Assembly (NCBI GenBank): GCA_965217175.1
Contig: OZ244251.1
Coordinates: 806,001 to 870,000 of the forward strand
Direction: 5' to 3'
Length of the DNA: 64,000 nt
From: Bin87 sp965217175
GTDB taxonomy: Bacteria > Chloroflexota > Dehalococcoidia > Lucifugimonadales > UBA3495
Part shown: positions 7,670 through 15,758 of the stretch, piece after piece
How the letters are laid out: each line of letters opens with the position of its first letter
Position numbering within the stretch: position 1 is the stretch's first letter
Translations under genes and position numbers: made by a program
Notes under the pieces: generated by a model
Told to the model about the DNA's origin: nothing
The model's database searches: none
The model's input: the letters and a program-made list of their open reading frames with translations, nothing else

Positions 7670-8905
7670 ATGACCCAACAGGAAACGCATCAGCAAGTAG
7701 TTGACACCCTGCCTGAAGTGGAGGGCGGAATATCCGACGAGGCCCTGGCCGCCGCCCGCGCCATGATCGGCGTGCGGATGCGCACCGAGCAATACGTGAG
7801 ACAGGCCACCCTGGATACCATGATCAATTTCGCCAACGGCATCGGCGACGCCAATCCGCTGTTTCGCGATCAGGAGTACGCCGCCTATTCCAAGTATGGC
7901 AGCATCATCGGGCACCCCTGCGCGCCTTATATGCGCCACTGGTCGGGTCGTACCCGCTGGGGCCTGCCCGGCGTCCACGGCTTCTTTGCCGGCAACGACT
8001 GGGAGTTCTTTCGCGTGCTGCGTCCCGGCGACGCCGTCAACTGCGTGGAAAGGGTGCTGGACGTTCAGGAGAAGCAGAGCGCCTACTCGGGTCGGCTGGT
8101 GATCCAGTACGTGGAGACAACCTACTCCAACCAGCGGGACGAGGTGGTGGCCCGCGTCGTGGGCTGGTGCACCCGCCACCAGCGAAGGGCCTCACGGGAG
8201 CGGGGCAAGTACGCGGATGTCCCCAGGCGCCACGAGTATACCGACGCCGAGTTGACCGCCATAGACGAGCAGGTGCTGGGTGAAACCGCCCGTGGTGGTC
8301 AGCCGCGCTACTGGGAGGATACCCAGCTGGGCGAAGAGCTGACTCCCGTGGTGCGTGGGCCGCTGTCTTTGCAGGACGTCAGCGCGTTCCTGGTGGGCAC
8401 CGGACGCTCCAGCGCCCACGGCGTGCTGCTGCGCGAGGCGATGCGGCATCCGGACCACTTCTTCCGCAATCCGGAGTCCGGCGGCGGCCTGGAATACACC
8501 GGCATTGGGCACCTGCGCGATTCCGTCGCCGAGGCGGTGGGAGTGCCGGGCGCCTACGATTACGGCCCGCAGCGCGTGTCGTGGCTGGCCACGCTGATGA
8601 CCAACTGGATGGGCGACGATGCCTTCCTGAAGCGCCTGCGGGTGGAGACGCGGCGGTTCAACGTGTACGGCGATACCCAGTTCTGCAAGGGGCGAGTGGC
8701 GCGCAAGTACATCCACAACGGCAACGCGCTGGTCGACGTCGATATCTGGACTGAAAACCAGAGAGGCGAGATAACCGCCCCCGGCATGGCCACGGTGCAG
8801 CTGCCGTCCCGCGATCCGCACAACCCCTGGTTCACCGACGGCAGTCACCTGTCCCTGCGAGACATGACGCTTCCGGAGGAGGCGCCGCCCATCCTGCCGG
8901 TATAG
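7670..8905 (+). CDS. MaoC-like / FAS1-like acyl-CoA dehydratase, two hot-dog domains
   Basis: A 411-residue protein fitting a double hot-dog architecture. The N-terminal half has a FAS1-type dehydratase pattern (VRMRTEQYVRQATLDTMINF, GDANPLFRDQEYA, then GSIIGHPCAPYM and FFAGNDWEFFRVLRPGD). The C-terminal half repeats a similar fold (RYWEDTQLGEELTP, DYGPQRVSWLATLMTNWMGD, GRVARKYIHNGNALVDVDIW). Such enzymes hydrate or dehydrate acyl-CoAs. Between CoA-transferases it probably acts on the activated acyl-CoA; the substrate is unknown. Confidence 0.8.
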   Translation: MTQQETHQQVVDTLPEVEGGISDEALAAARAMIGVRMRTEQYVRQATLDTMINFANGIGDANPLFRDQEYAAYSKYGSIIGHPCAPYMRHWSGRTRWGLPGVHGFFAGNDWEFFRVLRPGDAVNCVERVLDVQEKQSAYSGRLVIQYVETTYSNQRDEVVARVVGWCTRHQRRASRERGKYADVPRRHEYTDAELTAIDEQVLGETARGGQPRYWEDTQLGEELTPVVRGPLSLQDVSAFLVGTGRSSAHGVLLREAMRHPDHFFRNPESGGGLEYTGIGHLRDSVAEAVGVPGAYDYGPQRVSWLATLMTNWMGDDAFLKRLRVETRRFNVYGDTQFCKGRVARKYIHNGNALVDVDIWTENQRGEITAPGMATVQLPSRDPHNPWFTDGSHLSLRDMTLPEEAPPILPV

Positions 8906-8933
8906 GTCGTCGTCTTACGAAAAGGATTGAATC

Positions 8934-9296
8934 ATGGGGATTACCTTCGCCAGAGGCAGCATCGCCGGAAAAACCGAAGCCAGGGAGTACGATTTCCTGG
9001 TGGACACCGGGGCGACCTGGATCGGGTTGCCGCCAGCGGATATCGACGCGCTGGAACTGGATATCGTTCCCAACGCGACGGACCGGATAATGACAGGCAA
9101 CGGCGTGATTGATACTCCGATCTACGTCGCGGTGGGTATGCTGGAGGGGACCGGTTTCGTGAACGGAGCGGTCCCGGCGCCCATGCCCGTGGTAGGGTAT
9201 CGTTTGCTGCAGGACCTGGGTTTCAACGTAGACCTGGTGAATGAGCGGATCGAAAAACGGCCGGATGGCGAATTCGGTCCGCCGATCATGCTGTAA
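8934..9296 (+). CDS. Single-domain retropepsin-like aspartyl protease
   Basis: A 120-residue protein with the clan AA motif VDTGATWIGLP (catalytic Asp24, Thr25, Gly26) and the second family landmark VVGYRLLQDLGFNVDL near residue 90, equivalent to the ILG-x-x-x-L segment. Retroviral-type proteases of this size act as homodimers. ATG at 8934 follows AAAGGATTGAATC. It lies 28 bases after the dehydratase gene and 25 bases before the next CoA-transferase, so it is probably part of the same transcript. Its substrate is unknown. Confidence 0.75.
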   Translation: MGITFARGSIAGKTEAREYDFLVDTGATWIGLPPADIDALELDIVPNATDRIMTGNGVIDTPIYVAVGMLEGTGFVNGAVPAPMPVVGYRLLQDLGFNVDLVNERIEKRPDGEFGPPIML

Positions 9297-9321
9297 CCCG
9301 ACATTGATGTGACGAGCCTCC

Positions 9322-10551
9322 ATGACCACCGACAATCCCATTCCACCCACTGCGTTGGCGAACCTTCGGGTGCTGGAGGTTGCGTCGCTGATCGCCGGGC
9401 CGTATTGCGGCAAGCTTTTGGCTTCGCTGGGGGCGCGGGTGATCAAGGTGGAGCCTGTTACCGGTGACGGTTCCCGCCGGCGGGGGCCGTTTCCGGAGGA
9501 TGACCCTCATCCCGAACGCAGCGGGTTGTACCTGTATCTGAACACGGGCAAGCAGAGCGTAACGCTCAATCTGGATGACGCCTCGGGGCGCGACCTGCTG
9601 CATCGGTTGGTCGCAGACGTTGATATGGTCGTCCATGACTACAGCCCGGCGGCTGCCGTCGCGGTGGGTCTGGACGGCGATTCGCTGCTGGCGGTCAATC
9701 CGGACATCATTGTCACCGCCGTAACGCCATTTGGCTCCAGCGGAGCGTATGCCAACTACCGCGCCGGGCATCTGGCAACGTTCCACGCTGGCGGCGAGGG
9801 CTGGCTTCTGCCCAACGGGGTGGCGCTGGATACCTTCCCCGACCGGCCACCGATCGTAGCCGGGGCCAACATGGGGGACTACCAGGCTGGCCTCACGGCC
9901 GCGGTGGGCGCAGTTGCCGCCGTGTACCACCGACTGAACGCTGACGGCGACGCACGCGGTCAGGTGGTTGATGCTTCGGGTCAGGAAGCCCAGCTGTCGG
10001 TGGGCTACATGCCCATCCAACGCCACGAATCGGAGGGCATCACCGAAACCCGATTCTCGCGGTATTTTCGAGTCGGCGGCGTACTGCCGGCGTCCGATGG
10101 ATTCGTGGAGCTGCTGACGCTGGAACCGCGCCAGTTCGAGAGTTTGCTGGCGTTTATGGGGAATCCCGAGTGGGCGTCGGCGGATATGTTCAGCGACCCG
10201 GCAACCCACGGGCCGGAGCTGAACCGCCACATGCGCGATTGGTTCTCGCAGCACTCCAGGGAGTGGCTATATGCCGAGGGGCAGGCCCACGGGGTTCCGA
10301 TCGCGCCCTACTACACGCCGTCCGAGGTGTTTACGAGTCCGCAGCAGCGGGAACGCGGCTATTTCGCCGCCGTTGATCATCCCGAAACCGGCGCCCTGGA
10401 ATATGCCGGCGCACCTTTCCAACTGGACGGCACACCCACCGTGCTGACCCGCGCGCCGCTGCTTGGGGAACACAACGCGACGGTGTACGGGGGTTTGCTC
10501 GGTTACTCCCCGGCGGAGCTGACGGCCCTGGCCCGGGCCGGCGCGATTTAA
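9322..10551 (+). CDS. CaiB/BaiF family III CoA-transferase
   Basis: A 409-residue family III CoA-transferase. It starts with LRVLEVASLIAGPYCGKLLA, followed by GARVIKVEP, RRRGPFPEDDPHPERSGLYL and a typical C-terminus (APLLGEHNATVYGGLLGY). The N-terminal third closely resembles the protein encoded at 4073 (shared PEDDPHPERSGL-like stretch), suggesting paralogy. Unlike that paralogue it keeps the catalytic residue, Asp186 in MGDYQAGL. ATG at 9322 follows GACGAGCCTCC. Confidence 0.9.
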   Translation: MTTDNPIPPTALANLRVLEVASLIAGPYCGKLLASLGARVIKVEPVTGDGSRRRGPFPEDDPHPERSGLYLYLNTGKQSVTLNLDDASGRDLLHRLVADVDMVVHDYSPAAAVAVGLDGDSLLAVNPDIIVTAVTPFGSSGAYANYRAGHLATFHAGGEGWLLPNGVALDTFPDRPPIVAGANMGDYQAGLTAAVGAVAAVYHRLNADGDARGQVVDASGQEAQLSVGYMPIQRHESEGITETRFSRYFRVGGVLPASDGFVELLTLEPRQFESLLAFMGNPEWASADMFSDPATHGPELNRHMRDWFSQHSREWLYAEGQAHGVPIAPYYTPSEVFTSPQQRERGYFAAVDHPETGALEYAGAPFQLDGTPTVLTRAPLLGEHNATVYGGLLGYSPAELTALARAGAI

Positions 10552-10585
10552 TTCGGCGTCTACGGTTTCCGGCTGGGCGGGGGTT

Positions 10586-10872
10586 TCACCCTCACCCCCG
10601 TATCAAGTACGGGGCAGGCTCCAACCCTCTCACATCAAGGGATGGGGGGCCGCATCCGACATGGATGGACAGGGGGTCCTTCGACAGGCTCAGGACGAGC
10701 GGGGGGATTGCCCTCACCCATCAAGGGATGGGGGGCCGTACCCTACATGGATAGACAGGGGGTCCTTCGACAGGCTCAGGACGAACGGGGGGGTTCACCC
10801 TCACCCCCGTATCAAGTACGGGGCAGGCTCCAACCCTCTCCCATCAAGGGATAGGGGGCCGCATCCGACATG
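10586..10872. repeat. Mosaic of repeats A, B and C
   Basis: This fills the gap between a CoA-transferase and an SDR gene. It has two C+B composites (about 10586-10645 and 10796-10860, each with CCCCGTATCAAGTACGGGG) and two A units (about 10677-10705 and 10761-10790). The stretch is partly a duplication: the ATGGATGGACAGGGGGTCC-like segment also recurs. Confidence 0.8.
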
Positions 10873-11009
10873 GATGGGCAGGATGCGCGGGGCGGGGCAA
10901 AGTGGTGTGGCTGATCATGGTAAAATGCCGCCGTTACCGATGAGAATACTGCGGTGCCGCGCGTACCGAGCGATCAGATACCGAAGAATGACAACAGGGA
11001 GGCTATCCA

Positions 11010-11828
11010 ATGGATTTTGGTTTGGAAGGTAAACAGGCTTTTGTGGGCGGGGCCAGCCGTGGCATCGGCAAGGCCATCGCGCTGGAACTGGCCCGCGAGG
11101 GCGCGGACGTGGTGGTGGCGTCGCGGTCGATGGCCGACCTGGAGAAGGCTGCTGCCGAAATCAGTGAGCTTACGGGTCGCCGCATAATTCCGATGTCATT
11201 CGACGCCACGCAGCGCGACCAGGTTGACCGGGTCATCAACGACGCCGCCCAGGCGTTGGGCGGTTTGCAGATACTGGTCAACAGCGCGTCCCTGCCCGGC
11301 GGCTCACCGTCCGCCACGGGACCAATCGAAGGGCTGGTTGATGAAGACCTGATGAGCGACTTCGACGTGAAATTCATGGGCGCCCTGCGCTGTGCACGGG
11401 CCGCGATTCCCCTGCTGAAAGAACAGGGCTACGGCCGCATCATCAACATCAGCGGGCTAAACGCCCGCAACGCCGGCAACCTGAGCGGCGGCGCGCGCAA
11501 CGTCTCGATGGTTCACATGACCAAGACGCTGGCAACCCAGCTGGGGCAGTTCGGGATTACGGTCAACTGCATCCATCCGGGCACGACGCGCACCGAGCGA
11601 ACGCCGAGCCTGCTGGCCGCCCGCGCCGAGCAGTTGGGAGTGTCTCCCGAAGAGGCCGAACAGCAGGACTTCTTGCCCGGTTCAGGCCGCGGCAACCACA
11701 TCTGCCGCATGGTCGACGCCTCCGAGATTGGCTACCTCACCGCGTTCCTGGCCTCTGACAAGGCCTGGGCCATCACGGGCGAGTTGATCGCAGCGGGAGG
11801 CGGCACCGGCGCCGCCGTCTATTACTGA
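11010..11828 (+). CDS. SDR-family protein lacking the catalytic Tyr/Lys
   Basis: A 272-residue short-chain dehydrogenase/reductase fold. The nucleotide-binding motif is GGASRGIGKAIA (residues 13-24), the NAG-equivalent is VNSASLPGG and the C-terminus is AAGGGTGAAVYY. The usual YxxxK reads GGARN, so Gly160 and Asn164 replace Tyr and Lys, while IINISGLNARNAG precedes it. NAD(P) binding is likely but the standard proton relay is missing. A second SDR in the window (53074-53868) has the same kind of loss. GGGAGG lies 9-14 bases upstream of the ATG. Confidence 0.8.
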   Translation: MDFGLEGKQAFVGGASRGIGKAIALELAREGADVVVASRSMADLEKAAAEISELTGRRIIPMSFDATQRDQVDRVINDAAQALGGLQILVNSASLPGGSPSATGPIEGLVDEDLMSDFDVKFMGALRCARAAIPLLKEQGYGRIINISGLNARNAGNLSGGARNVSMVHMTKTLATQLGQFGITVNCIHPGTTRTERTPSLLAARAEQLGVSPEEAEQQDFLPGSGRGNHICRMVDASEIGYLTAFLASDKAWAITGELIAAGGGTGAAVYY

Positions 11829-11830
11829 GG

Positions 11831-11990
11831 CTTCACCCCTCACCCCCGTATCAAGTACGGGGCAGGCTCCAACCCTCTCCCACCAGGGGAGAGGGAGTCC
11901 ACCCCTCAACCCCAACCCTCCCTTCCGGGAGGAGATTGCCAACCGGCCCTCTCCCACCAGGGGAGAGGGGGAACCAAATGTCAGGGAAAC
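11831..11990. repeat. C+B composite followed by two more B units
   Basis: TTCACCCCTCACCCCCGTATC begins a C hairpin fused to B, followed by B-type hairpins (CACCAGGGGAGAGGG, twice). It ends a few bases before the next CoA-transferase, whose ribosome binding site is probably GGGAAACCAGGAAT. Confidence 0.75.
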
Positions 11991-11997
11991 CAGGAAT

Positions 11998-13200
11998 ATG
12001 ACAACTAACACCGCTCCCCTCTCCGGTGTTCGCGTCGCCGACTTTTCGGTTCACGCCGCCGGCCCCTTCGCCGGCATGATCCTGGCGTCGCTGGGCGCCG
12101 ACGTCATCAAGGTGGAATCTGCGGCGCGCCTGGACATTACGCGGCGGCCCCATGCCATGTACGGAAAGCCGCCGTCGTCCTTCGAGCAGGTCAACGCCTG
12201 CAAGCGTTCGGTTACGCTGAATCTCAAGGAACCGCGGGCGCTGGAACTTGCCTACGACCTGGTTCGCATCTCCGATGTCGTGCTGGAGAATTTTCGTCCC
12301 GGCGTGATGGATCGTTTAGGGTTGGGCTATCCGCAGCTGCGTGAGATCAAACCCGACGTTATCATGGTGTCGTTGTCCTCCAACGGGCAGACGGGGCCAG
12401 AAGCGCGGTATGCCGGCTACGCTCCCATGTTTGCCGCCCTGGGTGGCCTGGGATACGTGACCGGATACCCGGACGGCCCGCCGGTAGAGTTGCGCCACGC
12501 CATGGATCACACGGGCGGCATGATGGCGGCATTCTCCGCCGTCGCCGCCCTGTGCGCTCATCGCAGCCACCAGATTGGACAGCGCGCTGACGTCGCCGTG
12601 CGGGATATCGCCACCGCCTTCATGGGCCACGCCCTGATGGATATCACCATGAACCAGCGCGACGCCGTACGCCAGGGCAATCGGGACGACGCGATGGCTC
12701 CTCACGGCGTGTTCCCGTGCCGCGGCGACGATGCGTGGGTGACGATTGCGGTGGGCGGCGACTCCGAATGGAGGGCGCTGAAAGGGGCGATGGGTAATCC
12801 CGCCTGGGCCGATGCCGACGACTACGGCGATGCGTTTTTGCGCTGGCGGAACCAGGACGCGCTGGAGCAGCATTTGTCGGAATGGACCCGAAACCTGACC
12901 GCCGAATCGGTCACCGGGTTGCTGCAGGCGGCGGGCATTGCCGCTTTCCCGTCCCTGTCCGCCGATCAGTTGCTGGACGACCCACATCTGACCGAACGCA
13001 ACGCCTTTCCGGTAGTTACGCACGTCACCAAGGGCGAGCAGCGGGCGGTGGCTCCGCCCTGGCGGTTTTCGCGAACGCCGGCCGCAGTCGACCGCTGGAC
13101 GCCCGACCTGGGGGAGCACAACCGCGAGGTGTTCTGCGGCCTGCTGGGCATGGACGAGGCGGAATTGAACAACCTGCAAGAGGCTCAAGTTGTTTGGTAG
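11998..13200 (+). CDS. CaiB/BaiF family III CoA-transferase
   Basis: A 400-residue protein with the family start (GVRVADFSVHAAGPFAGMIL), GADVIKVES, VTLNLKEPRALELAYDLV, VVLENFRPGVMDRLGLGY, and catalytic Asp170 in AMDHTGGMMAAFSAVAAL. The C-terminus carries LGEHNREVFCGLLG. It is more like the protein at 5671 than those at 4073 and 9322, so the window contains at least two subgroups. It lies between an SDR and a crotonase-fold gene, consistent with a role in activating a carboxylate for CoA-bound catabolism. Confidence 0.9.
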   Translation: MTTNTAPLSGVRVADFSVHAAGPFAGMILASLGADVIKVESAARLDITRRPHAMYGKPPSSFEQVNACKRSVTLNLKEPRALELAYDLVRISDVVLENFRPGVMDRLGLGYPQLREIKPDVIMVSLSSNGQTGPEARYAGYAPMFAALGGLGYVTGYPDGPPVELRHAMDHTGGMMAAFSAVAALCAHRSHQIGQRADVAVRDIATAFMGHALMDITMNQRDAVRQGNRDDAMAPHGVFPCRGDDAWVTIAVGGDSEWRALKGAMGNPAWADADDYGDAFLRWRNQDALEQHLSEWTRNLTAESVTGLLQAAGIAAFPSLSADQLLDDPHLTERNAFPVVTHVTKGEQRAVAPPWRFSRTPAAVDRWTPDLGEHNREVFCGLLGMDEAELNNLQEAQVVW

Positions 13201-13220
13201 CCGACTCGTTGACGAAGGGA

Positions 13221-13475
13221 GTATGCCCCTCACCCCCGTATCAAGTACGGGGCAGGCTCCAACCCTCTCCCACCCGGGGAGAGGGGGCAGCTTGGCAATC
13301 GCAAGGGCGGGCCGCGACCCATGGGGGTATCGCGGCGACCGCCCTCATGCTCAAGCCGGGATTGCCACATCGTTACGCTCCTCGCAATCACAGGGGGCGT
13401 CCTTCGACAAGCTCAGGATGAGCGGGGGGATCACGCTGACCCAGCCCTTTTCCCGCGAGGGGAGAGGGAGTAAGG
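13221..13475. repeat. Mosaic of repeats C, B, D and A
   Basis: It contains a C+B composite (13226-13288), a D-type unit (about 13358-13392, ATTGCCACATCGTTACGCTC), an A unit (13399-13428) and part of a B unit (13449-13472) ending 10 bases before the crotonase start codon. The last B half (GAGGGGAGAGGGAG) may supply its Shine-Dalgarno sequence. Confidence 0.75.
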
Positions 13476-13482
13476 AATTTAT

Positions 13483-14286
13483 ATGACTGACTATTCTTCA
13501 TACCAACATCTGCTGATCGAGAAGGCCGACGGCATCATGACGCTTACGATGAACCGCCCCGAGTCGCTGAACTCCGCCAATTTTCGCCTGCACAACGAGC
13601 TGAGCCGTATTTGGCTGGACATTGCGGCGGATCCCGAAGTGCGGGTGGCCGTCGTTACCGGCGCCGGCGATGCGTTTTCCGCCGGCGGCGACTTCGAGAT
13701 GATCGAGCAGGCCATCGACAACCCGGCTATTATTGCCCAGAACACCCAGGAAGCCAGCGATATCGTCTATAACATCCTGAATCTGGACAAGCCCATCATC
13801 TCGGCCATCAACGGCGTTGCAGTGGGTGCGGGTCTGGCGGTTGCGCTGATGGCAGACATCTCCATTGCCGCCGAAGACGCCCGCATTACCGACGGCCACA
13901 TCCGGCTGGGCGTTGCAGCGGGAGACCACGCGGCAATCATCTGGCCCCTGCTATGCGGAATGGCCAAGGCCAAGTACTACCTGCTGACCTGCGAGTTTCT
14001 GGATGGCAAGGAGGCGGAGCGAATCGGCCTGGTCAGCATGTGCGTGCCGCGGACCGAACTGATGGAAACCGCCATGCGGATCGCCCGGCGACTGGCCGAC
14101 GGCCCGCAGCCGGCTATCCGCTTCACCAAGAGGGCATTGAACCAGTGGCTGCGACAGGCGGGTCACACGTCCTTCGATTATTCACTGCTCGCAGAGGCGC
14201 TGGGTTTCTTCGGCGACGACGTGAAGGAGGGGCTGGCCGCCCTGCGTGAACGGCGCCGTCCCGAGTATCCGTCTGCTTCGGCATAG
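13483..14286 (+). CDS. Crotonase-fold protein (enoyl-CoA hydratase/isomerase family) without the catalytic glutamates
   Basis: A 267-residue crotonase-family protein. Oxyanion-hole segments are intact: AFSAGGDFEMI (64-74) and NGVAVGAGLAVALMAD (110-125). Positions equivalent to the two catalytic glutamates of rat crotonase are Ala119 and His139 (TDGHIRLGVAAGDH), so simple enoyl-CoA hydration is unlikely. An isomerase, thioesterase, decarboxylase or C-C hydrolase-type reaction on an acyl-CoA is possible. The GVAAGDHAAIIWPLL segment is typical of a distinct subgroup. It sits downstream of a CoA-transferase. Confidence 0.8.
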   Translation: MTDYSSYQHLLIEKADGIMTLTMNRPESLNSANFRLHNELSRIWLDIAADPEVRVAVVTGAGDAFSAGGDFEMIEQAIDNPAIIAQNTQEASDIVYNILNLDKPIISAINGVAVGAGLAVALMADISIAAEDARITDGHIRLGVAAGDHAAIIWPLLCGMAKAKYYLLTCEFLDGKEAERIGLVSMCVPRTELMETAMRIARRLADGPQPAIRFTKRALNQWLRQAGHTSFDYSLLAEALGFFGDDVKEGLAALRERRRPEYPSASA

Positions 14287-14324
14287 TCCTGCTTCCGAAT
14301 ACCACCCTGGAGAGTAAGCAATTG

Positions 14325-15254
14325 ATGAGAGAACCGCACATATTTGCCGATAACCCGCTGAACCGGGGTGAGGTGGAACGCCGGGACGAAGAATGGATCA
14401 ACGTTCAGGCAGTTGACGCCCGCAGCAAGTTCCTGCCGTTTCGGAATCTGAACGTATTATTGACCGACGACGTGCCCCCGGAGCTGGGTTGGGTCCGCAC
14501 TCAGCAGATTCAACCGCTGCCGCCGGATGCGGAGTGGATCTTCCTGGGTTTGCTGGATGACGTGGCGCACTTCGCCGTTGATCTGTCCAGGTCTGAGTCC
14601 GACGCCGACCGGGTGCAGGATGCCACGGGCTGGCATTTCGAGGACTGCCGGACGGCCGGCGAATCGATGTCGGGTCCCAACACTGGGATGCTGTCTCAGG
14701 CCCGCGCCCAACTGGACTGGAACCTGCGGCACGGCTTCTGCTCGATTTGCGGACATGCCACCAACAAGGGGCGCGGCGGTCAGGTGCGCCAGTGTCCAGG
14801 CTGCAACGCCAGCCACTTCCCCCGCACCGATCCGGTTATCATCACGGTGGTGGTGGACGTGGCGCGCGACCGGTGCCTGCTGGGGCAGTCTCGCGGGCGT
14901 CTGGCACGGTTGCGGACGTACTCGGCGCTGGCCGGCTTTATGGATCAGGGCGAGTGCATCGAGGAAGCGGTGGCGCGGGAAGTGATGGAAGAAGCCGGCA
15001 TTCGGGTCAAGAACGTGCGTTATCACTCGTCGCAACCGTGGCCGTTTCCGTCATCCCTGATGATCGGTTGCATCGCCGAAGCCGACACCACGGACATCAA
15101 CATGGACGACGTGGAGATGACCGACGTGAAGTGGTTTGATCGCGCGGAGGTGTTGAAGGCTCTGGACGGTGAGAGCGACCAGCTGACGGTGCCCGGCCGG
15201 ATCGCCATCGCCCACCACCTGATCAAATCCTGGGCGAACGGAGAGGAGTTTTAG
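14325..15254 (+). CDS. nudC: NudC-type NAD(H) pyrophosphatase / deNADding enzyme
   Basis: A 309-residue protein (ATG 14325 after GGAGAG at 14309). The zinc ribbon is Cys139, Cys142, Cys157 and Cys160 (CSICG...CPGC). The Nudix box runs from Gly204 (GFMDQGECIEEAVAREVMEE). The NADH-specific signature SQPWPFPSSLMIG follows, which distinguishes NudC from other Nudix hydrolases. The family cleaves NAD(H) to NMN(H) and AMP and removes NAD caps from RNA in some bacteria. It is immediately downstream of the crotonase-fold gene; the link to acyl-CoA metabolism is unclear. Confidence 0.93.
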   Translation: MREPHIFADNPLNRGEVERRDEEWINVQAVDARSKFLPFRNLNVLLTDDVPPELGWVRTQQIQPLPPDAEWIFLGLLDDVAHFAVDLSRSESDADRVQDATGWHFEDCRTAGESMSGPNTGMLSQARAQLDWNLRHGFCSICGHATNKGRGGQVRQCPGCNASHFPRTDPVIITVVVDVARDRCLLGQSRGRLARLRTYSALAGFMDQGECIEEAVAREVMEEAGIRVKNVRYHSSQPWPFPSSLMIGCIAEADTTDINMDDVEMTDVKWFDRAEVLKALDGESDQLTVPGRIAIAHHLIKSWANGEEF

Positions 15255-15263
15255 GGGTGGTTT

Positions 15264-15303
15264 CCCCCTCTCCCTCGATGGGAGAGGGGCTGGGGTGAGG
15301 GTG
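15264..15303. repeat. Repeat B, inverted copy, left flank of the DUF559 gene
   Basis: CCCTCTCCCTCGATGGGAGA followed by GGGGCTGGGGTGAGGGTG. This is the reverse complement of the B unit at 15648-15685, so the two face each other across the DUF559 gene. Confidence 0.85.
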
Positions 15304-15307
15304 AAAA

Positions 15308-15661
15308 ATGGCGAGTCCCAGCCAACGCGCCAGAGAACTGCGACGCAATTCCACCGACGCCGAGCGTGTGCTGTGGCGTTTGCTCCGCTCCCGCGATACG
15401 ACTGCCCACAAGTTCCGCCGTCAAGCTCCTATAGGGCGGTACATCGTCGATTTTGTTTGTTTTGATCAGCAGATCGTCATCGAGGTGGATGGAGGGCAAC
15501 ATCAGCTCCGTATCCAATACGACCGTGCCCGAACTGAGTGGTTGGAATCCCAAGGATCCCAAGTTTTGCGGTTCTGGAACAACGAAGTTATGACGAATGA
15601 GGATGGCGTGATGGACAAAATCCTGGCAGTGTTGCAGGGAAGGGGTTCACCCTCACCCTAG
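15308..15661 (+). CDS. DUF559 endonuclease-like protein (very-short-patch-repair-like fold)
   Basis: A 117-residue DUF559 protein. Diagnostic segments are RELRRNSTDAERVLWRLLRS (N-terminal), FRRQAPIGRYIVDFVCFDQQ, IVIEVDGGQHQ and SQGSQVLRFWNNEVMTN. The fold is that of PD-(D/E)XK nucleases, with Asp in YIVDF and Glu in VIEVDG as probable metal ligands. The start codon is 5 bases from the left B repeat, and the last codons and the stop (TAG 15659-15661) lie inside the right B repeat, giving a repeat-encoded GRGSPSP tail. The cellular role of DUF559 is not established. Confidence 0.85.
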   Translation: MASPSQRARELRRNSTDAERVLWRLLRSRDTTAHKFRRQAPIGRYIVDFVCFDQQIVIEVDGGQHQLRIQYDRARTEWLESQGSQVLRFWNNEVMTNEDGVMDKILAVLQGRGSPSP

Positions 15662-15750
15662 CCCTCTCCCATCAAGGGAGAGGGGATGATCACCCTCGCC
15701 CCCGTATCAAGTACGGGGCAGGCTCTAGCCCTCTCCCATCAAGGGAGAGG
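15648..15750. repeat. Repeat B, then C+B composite, right flank of the DUF559 gene
   Basis: The first unit (15648-15685) reads CACCCTCACCCTAGCCCTCT then CCCATCAAGGGAGAGGGG and is inverted relative to 15264-15303. A C hairpin (CCCCGTATCAAGTACGGGG) and another B follow up to about 15750. Confidence 0.85.
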
Positions 15751-15758
15751 GGACTCTT

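Noticed and set aside
15264..15750. Repeat B hairpins as intrinsic terminators
   Set aside because: The stems are GC-rich but no T-run follows. They occur in both orientations and also upstream of genes, so a general terminator role is not supported.
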